DNA from: Phlyctochytrium arcticum
Lineage: Eukaryota; Chytridiomycota; Chytridiomycetes; Chytridiales; Chytridiaceae
NCBI GenBank assembly: GCA_025602905.1
Contig: JAHLKI010000003.1
Span: 744,001-808,000, forward strand
Direction of reading: 5' to 3'
Length of the DNA: 64,000 bases
In this document: positions 21,846 to 32,800 of the stretch, one piece after another
How positions within the stretch are numbered: position 1 is the stretch's first letter
Layout of the letters: every line of letters starts with the position of its first letter
The notes under the pieces: generated by a model
Told to the model about the DNA's origin: nothing
What the model saw: the letters and a program-made list of their open reading frames with translations, nothing else
Database searches by the model: none
Position numbers and translations under genes: made by a program

Positions 21846-22886
21846 ATGCCGTCCCGACACGTCCTTATAGCCATCGCCCTACACCACAACCAGCAGCAGG
21901 AAAGGCAGAGAAAGGGTCCAACCATCCTCAACTGGAAGGTGCTCAGTGAGGAAAGTTTCGGGGATAAGTTTTGCTTCAAAAAAGCCGATTTCCCTCTTCT
22001 CTGCGACTCCCTGCAACTGATCCCACAGAGGATCACGAGTCGGTACTGCAGTGCCGTTGCCACGAAGGAGGAAGCGATCCTACTTGTTCTCCGCCGATTG
22101 GTCTACCCCAATCGCTGGTGTGATTTGCAGCAACTTTTCAGCCGTTCAAAAAGTTGGATGTCCGTCATTTTCAACACCACAATCACCATTATCTTTGAAG
22201 CCTACCATCCACCCCTCTTTCACTGGGATGTGCAGAGATTGGACCAAGTCTGTCATCAAGGCTTTAGCGAGGCCATCCACGAAAAGACTGGAGTCCTGCC
22301 GACGTTCATTGGATTCATAGACAGCACCGTCCGCGCCAACTGCCGTCCATCAATCCACCAACGTCAAGTTTACAATGGCCATAAGCAGTTTCATGCCCTC
22401 AAATACCAATCGGTCAGCACCCCCAATGGGATCATTGTCCACTTGAGCGGTCCTTTTATTGGAAAGCGGCATGACGCCAGAATGCTCTGTGAGAGTTTTT
22501 TGGACGAGTCACTTCTTCCAGCAACTCTCTTTGGTACAACGCGGTATGTGCTTTACGGTGATCCCGCATATCCCCTGTTGGAGTGGATGGTGGTTGGCAA
22601 CAACGGAAGCAACGTGACCGAGGACGAAGCTGCGTTCAACACGCGGATGTCCGGGGGCCGGATCTCTGTCGAATGGTGCCTCAGCAAGATCATCAGCATC
22701 TTTGCGTTTGTCGACTTTAAAAAGAATTTGAAAGTTCTTTTGCAGCCGATTGCGCACTACTACATGGTAGCTGTGTTCTTCACCAATCTCCATACTTGTC
22801 TGTATGGCTCTCAAACTTCCTTGTACTTTGGAGTGCAAGCGTACTTGCGGACAGCGCATTTGGGTAGCGATGCAGAGGTAGAATAG
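21846..22886 (+). CDS. Harbinger DDE transposase
   Basis: Intact ORF of 346 residues from ATG 21846 (the frame upstream has only TTG). DDE_Tnp_4 type: GFIDSTVRANCRP (first Asp, about residue 157), GPFIGKRHDARML (second Asp, about 209), YGDPAYPLLEW, and ISVEWCLSKI with the catalytic Glu (about 275). The variant DST in place of DGT marks the subgroup with Y-N-G-H-K-x-x-H-x-L-K. No stops or frame breaks, so it may be functional. Confidence 0.9.
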   Translation: MPSRHVLIAIALHHNQQQERQRKGPTILNWKVLSEESFGDKFCFKKADFPLLCDSLQLIPQRITSRYCSAVATKEEAILLVLRRLVYPNRWCDLQQLFSRSKSWMSVIFNTTITIIFEAYHPPLFHWDVQRLDQVCHQGFSEAIHEKTGVLPTFIGFIDSTVRANCRPSIHQRQVYNGHKQFHALKYQSVSTPNGIIVHLSGPFIGKRHDARMLCESFLDESLLPATLFGTTRYVLYGDPAYPLLEWMVVGNNGSNVTEDEAAFNTRMSGGRISVEWCLSKIISIFAFVDFKKNLKVLLQPIAHYYMVAVFFTNLHTCLYGSQTSLYFGVQAYLRTAHLGSDAEVE

Positions 22887-23005
22887 AAGTAAAGTAGGCA
22901 GCGTTTGGTTTTGGTTTGAATAAATATTTTATAAGAAAGATACTGTAAAGAAAGATGTCAAAAATGTGGAATGTGAAAGAATAAATAAATAAATAAAAGA
23001 AAAAA

Positions 23006-23950
23006 TTACAAGAATGGGCCGGGAGGTGGGGGTGGGGATGGTTGCTGTGGCTGCTGTTGCTGTAGTTGTTGCTGTAGCTGTTGCTGCTGGTTGAGGACGA
23101 GTTGGAGGAGGGTATTCATCTGGTTGGCTCTGCGGCCGTTGTCCACCACACGCCGCTCCTCGAGCGCGAACCTGCGCTCTTCCATCTCCTGCTGCACAAC
23201 GGCCTCCTGCATGGCCCAGTCTCCCACATCCAACCTGGGCTTCTTCCCCTTGTTGGGACGAGGAGCGGCGTTGTAGGGTCCGGCTCCAGTGGCCTCTTCA
23301 CCGTTGGAATCTGCAGGACAAGTCTTACGGGCCATCGTGGTCAACGCCGCGGCCCGCAGTTTCTCGCCCTGGGATTCCTCCCGGGCCACCTTTGCCTTCG
23401 CCTCCAGAACCTCAAGCTCATCCGTCATATTAATGAGCTCCGTCAGGAGCAGCTCCCTCTCCTCAAAATCCTCATCCACCCCCGTGGCTCTCAGGGATTT
23501 GAGCTCGCCTTCTTGAGGAGGAGGAGATACCGGTCGGTGCAGCGGCGGGGGTCGCAAAAATCCGCCCCGCAATCCTTGTTCTTGTTGCACGCGGCGGATA
23601 CGGCCTCCCAGGCCTCCTTTTTGGCGTGCACGGAGGCTTTTTTGGGGGGAAAATACTTGACAACCTCTTTGAGGAGGATGATCTCATGGGCAGGCTGGAT
23701 GTGGGGGCGCTTCTTCTTGCGCGGGGTGGTGGAAGATGTGGGGGTGATGGAGGACGTGGGGGTGATGGAAGACGTGGGAACGGGGAGGGGCGCGAGGTAG
23801 TGGGGGTTTGGGGTAAACTGGCTGGGGGGGCCGTCTCCGTACGTAGTGGTGGTGGTAGTTCTGGTGCCAGTGGGGGTGGTGGTTATCACTCTGGTGACAG
23901 AGGAAGAGGAACTTCCTTGTTGCTGCTGCTGCTGCTGCTGGTACTCTTCG
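23006..23950 (-). pseudogene. SANT/Myb-like Harbinger accessory gene, frame breaks
   Basis: Partner gene of the element. The upstream frame has a CAG-repeat tract, a Thr/Pro-rich linker and the SANT-like part ILLKEVVKYFPPKKASVHAK and RRCTDRYLLLLKK. A different frame continues EGELKSLRATGVDEDFEERE, a coiled coil (MTDELEVLEAKAKVAREE) and a C-terminal poly-Gln tail. The two frames meet near 23505-23515, most simply by a one-base change. The only good ATG (about 23960, before the CAG tract) is out of frame with the SANT part, so repeat slippage may have caused a second break. Confidence 0.65.
23918..23941. repeat. CAG/CTG trinucleotide repeat
   Basis: TGCTGC run on the plus strand, coding for Gln, Ser or Ala depending on frame in the minus-strand accessory gene. 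Length change here would shift that gene's frame when it is not a multiple of three. Confidence 0.7.
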
Positions 23951-24990
23951 TCATCTTCATCTCAGTATTAGTTGTTTAGGGGGGTGCCGTTGTTGTAGCC
24001 CATTTTTTCGATTTTGAGGGTTTGGAGTGCGAAGATCTAGGAATCTAGGTGATTTTTGGTCAGTTGTATACCAAGATCTGAGCAAAAAAAGTCAAAAAAA
24101 AGGCTTTTCAAACCGTTTTGACCTGACAAGTTTGGGACTCCAAAACCGTGGGAACGAAGTGGTCAACACGACTTCAACTCTCAAACCACGGTTCTGGATC
24201 GCGTTTCTTAGGGTTACCGTGAACCAAGTCGCAAAATCTTAACGGGGATTTGCAAAAACGTATTTGAGAAACTCTCTATTGTGATGATTTCATCGGAACC
24301 GTTTTCCATCATGCCCATGAGATGCTTCTCTTGCTCGAGTAGTTTCAAGGCTCTCTGGGGAAGGTGCGAAACCTGGTAGTATGAGTGCCAACTGGTTGAC
24401 CTGAGATCGTTTTTGTGGGGTGCTTTGTTCTCTTCATCAGCAACAGCCGCAAAATCATTTGACGGCACCACTTTTGTTGGATCGTCTTGCAGTTCATGAC
24501 AGACCTTGTTCAACCGAAGAATCTTATCTGCAAATGTCATTTTTACCACCCGCTTACCCGCGGGATTGAGTCCCATCCCAAGGAGCATTTGAACAACCAA
24601 TGGAGTCCCACTTTTCAGTATTTTTGCTGTTGGTGCCGGCATTCAAGGAATGGTCAGTATTCCCTGGAAGATTGAAAATCCAGTGCATGAACCCACAAGA
24701 ACTACGGAATTATCCTCGGATTGTAGCTCGCGCAGGGCCGTTGCCCGGTGTAGACCATCCACAATGCGGTACATGGGTAGATCCATATCATGAACTTTGA
24801 CAGTTTGAGGCGTAGATTTCCCCATGAGGACTAGATCGCGGTTTTTCATGAAACCTTTCAGTAGCGAGACTGTTCAAAAGAACATCAATATTCCCGGGAA
24901 CATCCAAGTTGTTTAAGAGTCTAACTCACTTCAGCTTGTCAATGTCTGGCCTGGATACTTCCCGTAATGGGGTGTGATCGTTAATATCCA

Positions 24991-25154
24991 TGTTAGGATT
25001 CAGGATTCACAGCCACATCCAATGCTGTACGATTCGGCCATAGGCCGCAGAACCACATTTCTTTAGGATAGATTGGGGACTGAAACCTATATAAGGCAGC
25101 TCATGTATACCCTTTCCCTTTAATGACTACTGTACCTAGTACCGATTCTCAACA
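24991..25154 (+). repeat. 5' LTR of copia element
   Basis: Begins TGTTAGGATT and ends CTCAACA, 164 bp. It includes a TATA box and, near its 3' end, the first ATG of gag. Confidence 0.95.
25088..25095 (+). promoter_or_regulatory. TATA box in the copia LTR
   Basis: CTATATAAGG about 35 bp before the gag ATG; identical in the 3' LTR (about 29722-29729). Likely the element's promoter. Confidence 0.6.
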
Positions 25155-28100
25155 GGTTCTGAGCACTGTTAGCACTAACAATACTTCTGCAATACTGTTG
25201 AACAACACCACCAATCATATTGATGCGGACCTTACCTCCATTCGACTTGAGAAAGTCAGCAAACATCTCTATAGAAACATTCCGACTCTGTCCACGGTCG
25301 GTACCGCTGAGGATGTCAGCCACAACCTAACAAGTTTGGCTTCAACATATCGAAAATTGGCTTCCCATGGCCATCAACCACGAGCCCAACGTGCACTCAT
25401 TAAATCGAAGTTGGACGGCAAGGCCAGTAACCTTCTACAAAGAGGCACCTAGACCACTGCGGCGGAAATTATTACCATTCTGAAGGATACATATGCTGCA
25501 AAAGGGACGGACTACTCGATTTCTTTCAACTCTGTAACCTCAAACAAGTATCAACAATCTCGGAATATAATCCAAAATTTAACGAGCTACTACAAAAAAG
25601 AGAGGAGCGACTTTTACGTACAACAACCATTACTCTATTTTTGCAAGGACTCCGGGCCAACATCAAAATTCTGACACTGAACGAAGTCAAGCAGGGAAAG
25701 ATTTATAAACTTGACCAAGTTCAGCAATTTGTTGATACTTACAAAGTTGACTCCAAGGGCTCAAAAATTACGACTTACGAGCCTCCCGTCAAACAACTCC
25801 AATACGCGACAGCACATACTTAATTTAAGCCTAACACAAGCTTCAACAAAGTTAAACCTTTCTTCAACAACAACAACACCAACAACCCTGCTGTGTGCCA
25901 AATTTGCAGGCGCACTGGACATTTGGCAGACCAATGCTACTGCATCGAGCGGGCTCAAGACTTTATCAACAAAAAAACGACCCCGCGCTGAGATGGAAAA
26001 GGCACACAACATTTCCACTCAAGAAGAGGCCAACCACCAAGACGACAAAGGTGCCGCAATCGAGTCAGACAGCGACTGACTATATGGCTGCTCCACAGAA
26101 GTTACACAACCTAAAGCTACACAACCATGGCTTCTGGACTCTGGCGCAACTACGAGTGGGATACCTTTTCAAAGCGATTTAACAAACCTAAAAACATCCT
26201 CCAAACGCATTCATGTCAGTAATAATCAATTTGTCCAAAAATGCTTAGAGGGCAACCTCACCCTTACTCTTCCGGGCACCAAAATTATTGTAAACTTGCC
26301 GACTACCTTACATTCCAACGAACTGGGTGCGCGCCTGATCTCTGTCTCAAAACTTGCCAAAGCAGGCATTTTTACGTTATTAACCGACCGTGCTGCCATA
26401 CTTCTTGATGCCTAATCCTTTCCGCCAGAATTTGCTCAACAGATCTTGGATTCTTATCAACTCGCCTCTTACCCAATGGACGATGCGGGCACTTATCAAC
26501 TACCTACGACAACGGCAGCCCCCACAATTGAGACAGCTATGGCTCTAACAACCTTTACCGAAGTACACACTCGTCTTGGACATGTCAGCAAAAAATCTCT
26601 ACTTTGCATGATTGACCAAGGCCTTAATCTACCGGATATTGACCCTACCAGCATCCTGAGCAAGCGGATTGCCTTGTGTGTGCGCAGGCAAAACTATCCT
26701 AGAAACCGTTTGGCATCGCGGAGCGCAAGACATTGGGCAACCTGCAAGTTGTCCAATCAGACCTACTGTAGTTTTCCCTCCACAAAGTACGCCTGGGCCC
26801 CACAAATGTCTGATATCTTTTGTTGACAGACACTCTCGATATACGTTCGTGGCTCCCTTAACGCACAAGACACAGGAGCAAACTCACAGCGCACTTATTT
26901 CCTACTATACGGATGTCGTCGCTCCCAAGGATGGAAAAATCATGATATTGAGGACCGACGGTGGCAAAGAATACAACAACGGACTCTGGAAGAAAGCCCT
27001 TGAAGAGAAATACATCCGCCACGAGCAGACATTGACCGACACCTCCCAGCAGAACGGAGTAGTCGAACGCTTCAATCGATCCATCATGACCATCGTTCGT
27101 TGTCTCTTACACCATGCCAGTGACCTCCCGCATGAATTTTGGTCGTACGCCGCAACATATGCCTGCGAGTTATACAACGCTGGCCCACATTCCGCTCTTC
27201 CCAAGTGCATCACTCCATACCAGGCCTTCCATGGAACGAAATCGGACCTAACTCGATTCCATACCTTTGGCAGCATTCTGTATTATCAATCCGCCGATAT
27301 TGATCTCAAGAAATTCACATCACGCGCGCAACGAGGCCGTTTTCTCGGGTACGCCGCACGACAGGACGGTATTTACGTTCTGGATGAAACCACCAAGAAA
27401 GTTGAAATGACTCGCGACTTCATATTCATCTCTCCAGCAATTGTCCGACACGAAGGCCTGCAGGAACTTCGTTCTGTAGATCAAATTGAACAACTGCTCT
27501 TGCTGGTGGACGAAACCCCTGAACCAAAGACATACGCTTCTGTGGTTGCTCCTACAAATCCGGAAGCTGAACAATGGCAAGCGGCCGTCAAATCGGAGCT
27601 GGACTCCTTAATCGAGAACGACACCTGGGAATTAGTTCCTCGACCTAAGGGCCCGTGCATTATGGGTTTTCAAGAGGAAACGTAACGCGAATCGACAAAT
27701 ATTGCGACACAAAGGCGGAGTTGTGGCTCGCGGCTTTGAACAAGAATACGGCATTGACTTCGTGGCATTTTCGCCTGTTGTCAAAATCCAGACCTTACGA
27801 TTTGTCTTGGCGCTTTTGTTGATTTTGGGATTTGATGTTGACCAAATGGATGTTGTCACCGCTTTTCTAAACGGGCTCCTGCAGGAAGAAGTTTACATGA
27901 CGGCTCCCGATGGTATAGAGGCTCCTCCTGGATTTGTGTGCCGTCTCAAACGATGCATTTATGGCCTAAAACAAGCGCGGCGCAAGTGGAACCGGTGCCT
28001 TCACAAGTATTTGCTTTCTATCGGATACATTGATCCATCTCTCTATGTCAAGCTGGAAAACGGGTACCGGCCGTGCTCTTAGTTGTCTATGTGGACGACA

Positions 28101-29023
28101 TTTTGGTTGCTGCCCCAAAGGCTGTTCTTGTGGGGGTGAAAGCCCAACTGACTGCAGAGTTCAAAATGACCGACAGGGGGCCAGTTCACTATATACGGTG
28201 ACAAGAACGGCCTCTGGATTCACGTTGGATCAACGAGGTTACATTGACACCATATCGGAAAGATATCTTGGTTCTCGGATCAATGCTTGAAATACGCACG
28301 ACACACCGGCTTTAGCCTCAGCACCACCACCAACTAAAGAAGATATGCAACCGGCTCTTGCAGACACTCCATACAGGGAGACAATTGGAGCACCAATGTA
28401 TGCTATGACCAGTACAAGACCAGATATCGCCTATTCCGTTTCTGTCGCTGCTCAGAAAATGGCTTCACCCACAGTCGGCGATTGGCGTTCAGTAGTTTGC
28501 ATTTTGAGATATTAGAAGCGGACACAAAATCTCGGCTTAAGCTTCAGCAAATTAGATCCTTCCGCGATTCGGTCTGTCCTTGGGTATTACAACTCGGATT
28601 GGGCGTCAGACAAGGAAAGAAGGCGATCAAGGATTTACGTGTTCTGTTTGGGAGACATTTCTTCGGACCACCAGATGACAAACTGCTTGTCATGGCAGAG
28701 CAACCGTCAAGTTTCTGTGGCATTATCCTCCACCGAGGCGGAATACATGGCTGCAACGCAGGCTACAAAAGAAGCTTACTGGTTCCGGCAAATATTGTCT
28801 CAGATCAACCTCCCACCAAAAGCACCCTCAACAATTATGATCGATAATGAACCAGCCGAACGCTTAGCTAAGAATCCCATCAACCATTCAAGAACAAAGC
28901 ATATCGATATTCAACACCATTTCATACGAGAGGCGGTAGAGACAAAAAATGTTACAATTCAGCATGTTCCAACAAACAACAACATCGCGGACATTTTTAC
29001 CAAACTTTTCCCTATTGGGTAAT
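25123..29023 (+). pseudogene. copia gag-pol, many stops and frameshifts
   Basis: Starts MTTVPSTDSQQVL at ATG 25123, inside the 5' LTR. TAG interrupts gag at 25450. Later parts, in changing frames: CCHC knuckle (CQICRRTGHLADQC, about 25892-25936), protease (WLLDSGATTS, about 26130), pre-integrase HTRLGHVSKKSL, integrase with SFVDRHS, RTDGGKEYNN and NGVVERFNRS (D, D, E), reverse transcriptase with VARGFEQEYG, DVVTAFLNGLL and YVDD (about 28088), then RNase H with ALSSTEAEYMAA and ending FTKLFPIG. Too many breaks for activity. Confidence 0.93.
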
Positions 29024-29159
29024 TTCAAAAGTTAAGGCGTTGCATAGGACTTGTCGAATTATGATTAGCATTAGCAGTAACGAATTTATGTATAGCTTTG
29101 AATCAACATCACAAGCCTGTATCTGTTCAACAAAGAAATATTCTTCAACAATTTATCCA

Positions 29160-29293
29160 GCTTGAAAGACAGTGCAACAACACTTGTCATTGAACTTGAA
29201 AGACAGTGCAACAACACTTGTCATCGAACTTGAAAGACAGTGCAACGACACTTGTCATCGAACCTGAAAGACAGTGCAACGACACTTGTCATC
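29160..29293. repeat. 34-bp minisatellite, about 4 copies
   Basis: Tandem unit CTTGAAAGACAGTGCAACAA followed by CACTTGTCATTGAA, with point differences between copies. It lies in the copia 3' untranslated part before the 3' LTR. Confidence 0.85.
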
Positions 29294-29624
29294 TATGAAG
29301 GCGGAGCGGAGCACCACTCGATCCTATCTAGAGCGGAACAACATCTACCACACGGCCACAAACATCATCGAGACTGACATTGCGCAATACGAGAACACAA
29401 TTCTGTACACGATTCTGCAGCTCACAAATGATGGGTGGACCGATGCGGAGAGTTGTGGATGAACCCGGCTTTAAAGAAGGACAAGGGGGGCACGACTTCA
29501 GTCAAACAACTTCAACCTGAAAGACATTATATATTCTTCGATTTCTGAGAACAACTCAAAACGATTTCAACTACTGGACCGACACATTATCCTCAAAGCA
29601 TTGGACTGTAGCCGTGCGGGGGTG

Positions 29625-29788
29625 TGTTAGGATTCCGGATTCACAGCCACATCCAATGCTGCGCTATTCGGCCATAGGCCGCAGAACCACATTTGTTTAG
29701 GATAGATTGGGGACTGAAACCTATATAAGGCAGCTCATGTATATCCTTTCCCTTTGATGACTACTGTACCTAGTACCAATTCTCAACA
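29625..29788 (+). repeat. 3' LTR of copia element
   Basis: 164 bp, TGTTAGG...CTCAACA, about 95% identical to the 5' LTR (8 differences by eye). A G-rich stretch (GTGCGGGGGTG) just before it is a plausible polypurine-like primer site. Confidence 0.95.
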
Positions 29789-30240
29789 ATCCAGTTGTTG
29801 CACGTGGAGATGTAGCGGGATCAACGTTTCTTTATAGCACTGGCCGTCTGTCTGTTTGAGTCGGCTTGGGTCAACAAACTCCCCATCCGTGATCTTAACA
29901 AGTTGGGTGCATCCGTGAATTGCCCACTTGGGCATTGCCTTGTCAATTGCATTTACTGTGGCACTTGGAGATATGGCTGCATTTGAGGTGGATGATGCTA
30001 GGAGGTGGGTGTCATTTGCTTTGGCATCCGCTCAGTTGCGTTTTCTAAGGTGAGTTTAGGTCGGGATTCCTTGGAAAAGATATGGACAAAGTGAATAACT
30101 TACCCACTTGTCCTGTCTTGCGCAGGAATGCCAAGAGGTACATCGGATTCATTGGATCTATATGCCAAAAAAGGAGGTCAATATTCCCAGACCCATTGAT
30201 CAATGATACTCGCTGAATAATGCTTACGAGCCATCAGAAT

Positions 30241-30681
30241 CGGACATGACTAGCAGAACAAAATTGGCTTTAGCGGTGGTGTGCAGTTTGGTGAGAAAAA
30301 AGTTGTGTGATTTGTTGACAAAATCTGGACAATTTATGTTTTGGAAGTACATTCGGCAAAGGGGGACGCACAACCTTAGCCATATTTATATCAGCATTGC
30401 ATCTATTTTGATTTTCATCCAATCAAAAGGACCTCCCCGCGTGTTGTGCTCGAAACGCAGTCAGCCACTATAAGACACCAGAAGACACCACAATTTACAT
30501 GGAAATTAAAGCAAAAGTTGGCGTTTTTGGCTTTGATGGTATTGGGCCCCACCAATCACAGCCGCCGTTGCGACATGCGCGTGAACGCAAAGTCCGCAAA
30601 GATAACACGGTCGCGCCCATATATACCGCTGAATGCCAAACAATTTTCGTGCTGAACACTATATACAGATAAAGCGCTATA
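30241..30681. other. no gene seen
   Basis: No convincing ORF. TA at 30680-30681 is the left target copy of the Tc1 element. Confidence 0.4.
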
Positions 30682-31015
30682 CAGTGACCTCCAAAATTGT
30701 TAATGTGTTTTGATCTCTGGGGTATATGGCTCTGTTGCACATCAAAATACTATGACATCACCCCAAGCTGTATTACATCATTTTCATTGGCCATGGGCAC
30801 TCTCCATTTTTTTCTAAGATGTCAAATCTATTACATCATGATTGACATCATTGTGGTACAAAACATGTGACCATGTCATTCGAACAATTTTGGTGCACTA
30901 CTCAAAAAATGTGACATCTCATGCATTACATCACCTGGAGGCACTGTATGATGTCACTGGTTGCTGTGCGGATATATAAGGACCCCGTCCGCGTGCTCCC
31001 ACCCCCTTTTGTAAC

Positions 31016-32040
31016 ATGCATCGCCTTTCCCAAGACACTATCAACAGTGTTAAGGTCCAGCTTCAGGCTGGCCTCTGTACTCGAAAAATTGCTCAGCAAC
31101 TACACATTAGCAACGCCAGCGTCTCAAACATCAGGTCCGAATACCTCTCTGAGCTTCCCAAACCTTTTGCTGGCCGGTGCAAGTGCCTTACCCCTTGCAA
31201 TGTCAGCCGTGCCCTTTCTCTCATTGGTTCCGGTGATGCAGAGACTGCCCCTCAAGTTGCTCAAGTCCTTCAGGATGCTACCAACAAGCCCGTTTAAGAA
31301 GAAGAAGCCCCTTTTGAAGAGGACACATGTCAAGGATCACCTGGATTGGGCTCATGAAGAGGACACATGTCAAGGATCACCTGGATTGGGCTCATGCCCA
31401 TTCCTCCTGGACTTTGGAAGATTGGAAGCGTGTTGTATGGTCAGATGAAACGAAGATCCATCAGTGGGTGTGGAAGAGGCCCAGGGAGGCGCTCACAGAA
31501 CAGTCAGTCAGCAGCACTGCGGAGTTTGGGGGTGGAAGTGTCATGGTGTGGGGCTGTATGATGTGGGATGGGGTTGGATATGCTGCAAAGATCGACGGTC
31601 GGATGGATGCTATTCTTTATGCCGACATCTTGAGGGAGGATATAGGGAATAGTCTCGAATTTTACGGTCTGAACCCAGAAGATGTGATTTTCCAGCAAGA
31701 TTGTGACCCAAAGCACACCAGCAGACTTGCCAAAGGATTCCTCAGGGACAACAAGTATGAAGTCATGGACTGGCCCGCGCAATCTCCCGACCTCAATCCG
31801 ATTGAACATCTGTGGGACCATTGCAAAAGGCAGCGCAGCTTTGCAAGTACCCTGAACCCCCCTCATCAATTCATGAACTTTGGGACCGTGTTCAGAAGGA
31901 ATGGAATGCAATTCCGGCTTCAGTGTGCCAAAACCTTATACAAAGCATGCCACGGAGGGTTCAGGCTGTCTGGAAAGCCAAGAAGAGGCACACAAAGTAC
32001 TGATTTCAGGAAAAAATGGTATGTGCATCAAAATTGTTAA
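31016..32040 (+). pseudogene. Tc1-type transposase, frame broken
   Basis: The N-terminal frame (MHRLSQDTINSVKVQLQAGL then TRKIAQQLHISNASVSNIRS) is a helix-turn-helix. The catalytic frame has WSDETKI (first Asp), VIFQQDCDPKHTS (second Asp) and SPDLNPIEHLWD (third acidic residue, DDE type). They are in different frames. The second helix-turn-helix region between them is poorly preserved. An exact 40-bp tandem duplication (31318-31357 and 31358-31397) adds a further frame shift in the linker. Confidence 0.88.
31318..31397. repeat. exact 40-bp tandem duplication
   Basis: GAGGACACATGTCAAGGATC plus the next 20 bp occurs twice in a row. The length is not a multiple of three, so it shifts the transposase frame. 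Confidence 0.9.
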
Positions 32041-32346
32041 AGTGTGATTTTCACTGTGAACTTACTTTTCTGACCTGTAGAATGGATCAATCTTGATAAT
32101 ATTTTATACAGACTTCTTGTCTAGAACACTCTTATCAAACTTACATTGGTCATAGTCATTTGTTCTTGTATTCAGTTTCTCTAGAATTGACTTTTATTTC
32201 CAATGGCAAAACACTTTAACAATTTTGGAGGTCACTGTAGCATCATGACACTTCCGACCGCTCTCCCCGAGTCCCCGTTCTATAAATAAAGGTCGTCCCC
32301 AAAGATGACATCCCTCGTAAAGTTCTAACGTCTCATCGAATCCCAT

Positions 32347-32748
32347 ATGCGCAACGTGCGCAAAGCGCTTAAACATGATACATTTGAGAAGGGCAAGGCA
32401 ATGTTTATTTCGGAATGGACATCTGAATCTCAATACATTCATGTCTTGCATGCAGATCTGGGTACTCTTGCGGAGGCTTTCGACCTTGAATGTAATCCGG
32501 CAACACTGTTTGTTCTCCAACAAGGCATATATTTGCTAGAGACCATACCGCTGGATGATAGCAAAAAGTCATGGTCGTTCCAGCCAGGCAAAACGTACGT
32601 CGTTGGAGGTATCCCAACACGCGCACCAACCGTTGTTTATCAAAAGGTGCAAGAGGAGATGAACAGGCTGCCATCCTACCGAAACGACCTCAAACTACAA
32701 CCTGCAGAAGTTGACATTGCCAGATGCTATTTTTCCGCTACTGTATGA
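32347..32748 (+). CDS. unknown open frame
   Basis: A 133-codon frame from ATG 32347 with balanced composition (contains KGKAMFISEWTSESQYIHVL and LLETIPLDDSKKSWSFQPGK). I do not recognise it. It lies between the Tc1 element and the second Crypton-like gene, convergent with the latter. It could be a host gene exon or a remnant. Confidence 0.3.
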   Translation: MRNVRKALKHDTFEKGKAMFISEWTSESQYIHVLHADLGTLAEAFDLECNPATLFVLQQGIYLLETIPLDDSKKSWSFQPGKTYVVGGIPTRAPTVVYQKVQEEMNRLPSYRNDLKLQPAEVDIARCYFSATV

Positions 32749-32800
32749 CTGCTGTGCGAAAATACCTCGATCCTAATCGTGGGGGATATTCAAAGGGCAC

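Larger units (their letters stand above)
21616..24277. mobile_element. Harbinger (PIF) transposon in the ParB-like gene
   Basis: A 2662-bp element with inverted termini AGAGAGTTTCTC(G/A)AATACG (21616-21633 and mirror to 24277). It is flanked by ATT at 21613-21615 and 24278-24280. It carries a DDE transposase (plus, 21846-22886) and a SANT-like partner (minus, 23006-23950), convergent. Removing it with one ATT restores a continuous reading frame on the minus strand of the host gene. The same ATT target type is seen for the nested element at 1285-4428. Confidence 0.92.
24991..29788 (+). mobile_element. Ty1/copia LTR retrotransposon
   Basis: Full-length element of 4798 bp bounded by two 164-bp LTRs and a 5-bp target duplication ATCCA (24986-24990 and 29789-29793). 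The internal order gag, protease, integrase, reverse transcriptase, RNase H is that of Ty1/copia. The coding part has many stops and frameshifts, while the LTRs differ at only about 8 of 164 positions. It is inserted in an exon of the minus-strand ParB-like gene, between the codons for Q-L-D and I-N-D. Confidence 0.95.
20457..30240 (-). pseudogene. Large intron-rich gene with ParB-like motif, cut by two transposons
   Basis: A minus-strand gene whose pieces rejoin when two insertions are removed: about 29794-30240, 24281-24985 and 20457-21612. Across the copia site the frame reads PLHLHVQQL-D then INDHTPLREV. Across the Harbinger site it reads NGSDEIIT then MANLYGKSLVTN. Next to the copia site is a ParB/sulfiredoxin-like motif, DLPMYRIVDGLHRATALREL (about 24735-24790). 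Later exons contain KMTFADKILRLNKVCHEL, YRLRPADYETTGPDVDNFL and GPDVDNFLYYLKYLYHHYQ. Introns are short GT-AG types, most with a palindromic motif. Stops (for example a TGA at about 30042) show decay. I do not know the protein's function. Confidence 0.55.
30682..32237 (+). mobile_element. Tc1/mariner transposon
   Basis: A 1556-bp element with inverted termini CAGTGACCTCCAAAATTGTT (30682-30701) mirrored at 32218-32237, and TA on both sides (30680-30681 and 32238-32239). The 5' part before the ORF is rich in short TGATGT/ACATCA inverted motifs (about 30745-30955), possibly transposase binding sites. It has one transposase gene, which is broken. Confidence 0.93.

Noticed and set aside
23081..23800. 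239-codon plus-strand ORF inside the third Harbinger element
   Set aside because: It is antisense to the SANT-like accessory gene, whose coiled coil and poly-Gln tail explain its long open frame.
29160..29293. Regular repeats that could suggest a CRISPR array
   Set aside because: Units are contiguous without unique spacers, in a eukaryotic retrotransposon; it is a minisatellite.
30682..32237. Plus-strand ORF 30921-31448 as a separate gene
   Set aside because: It overlaps the transposase in another frame and has no motifs; the helix-turn-helix and DDE motifs lie in the other frames.
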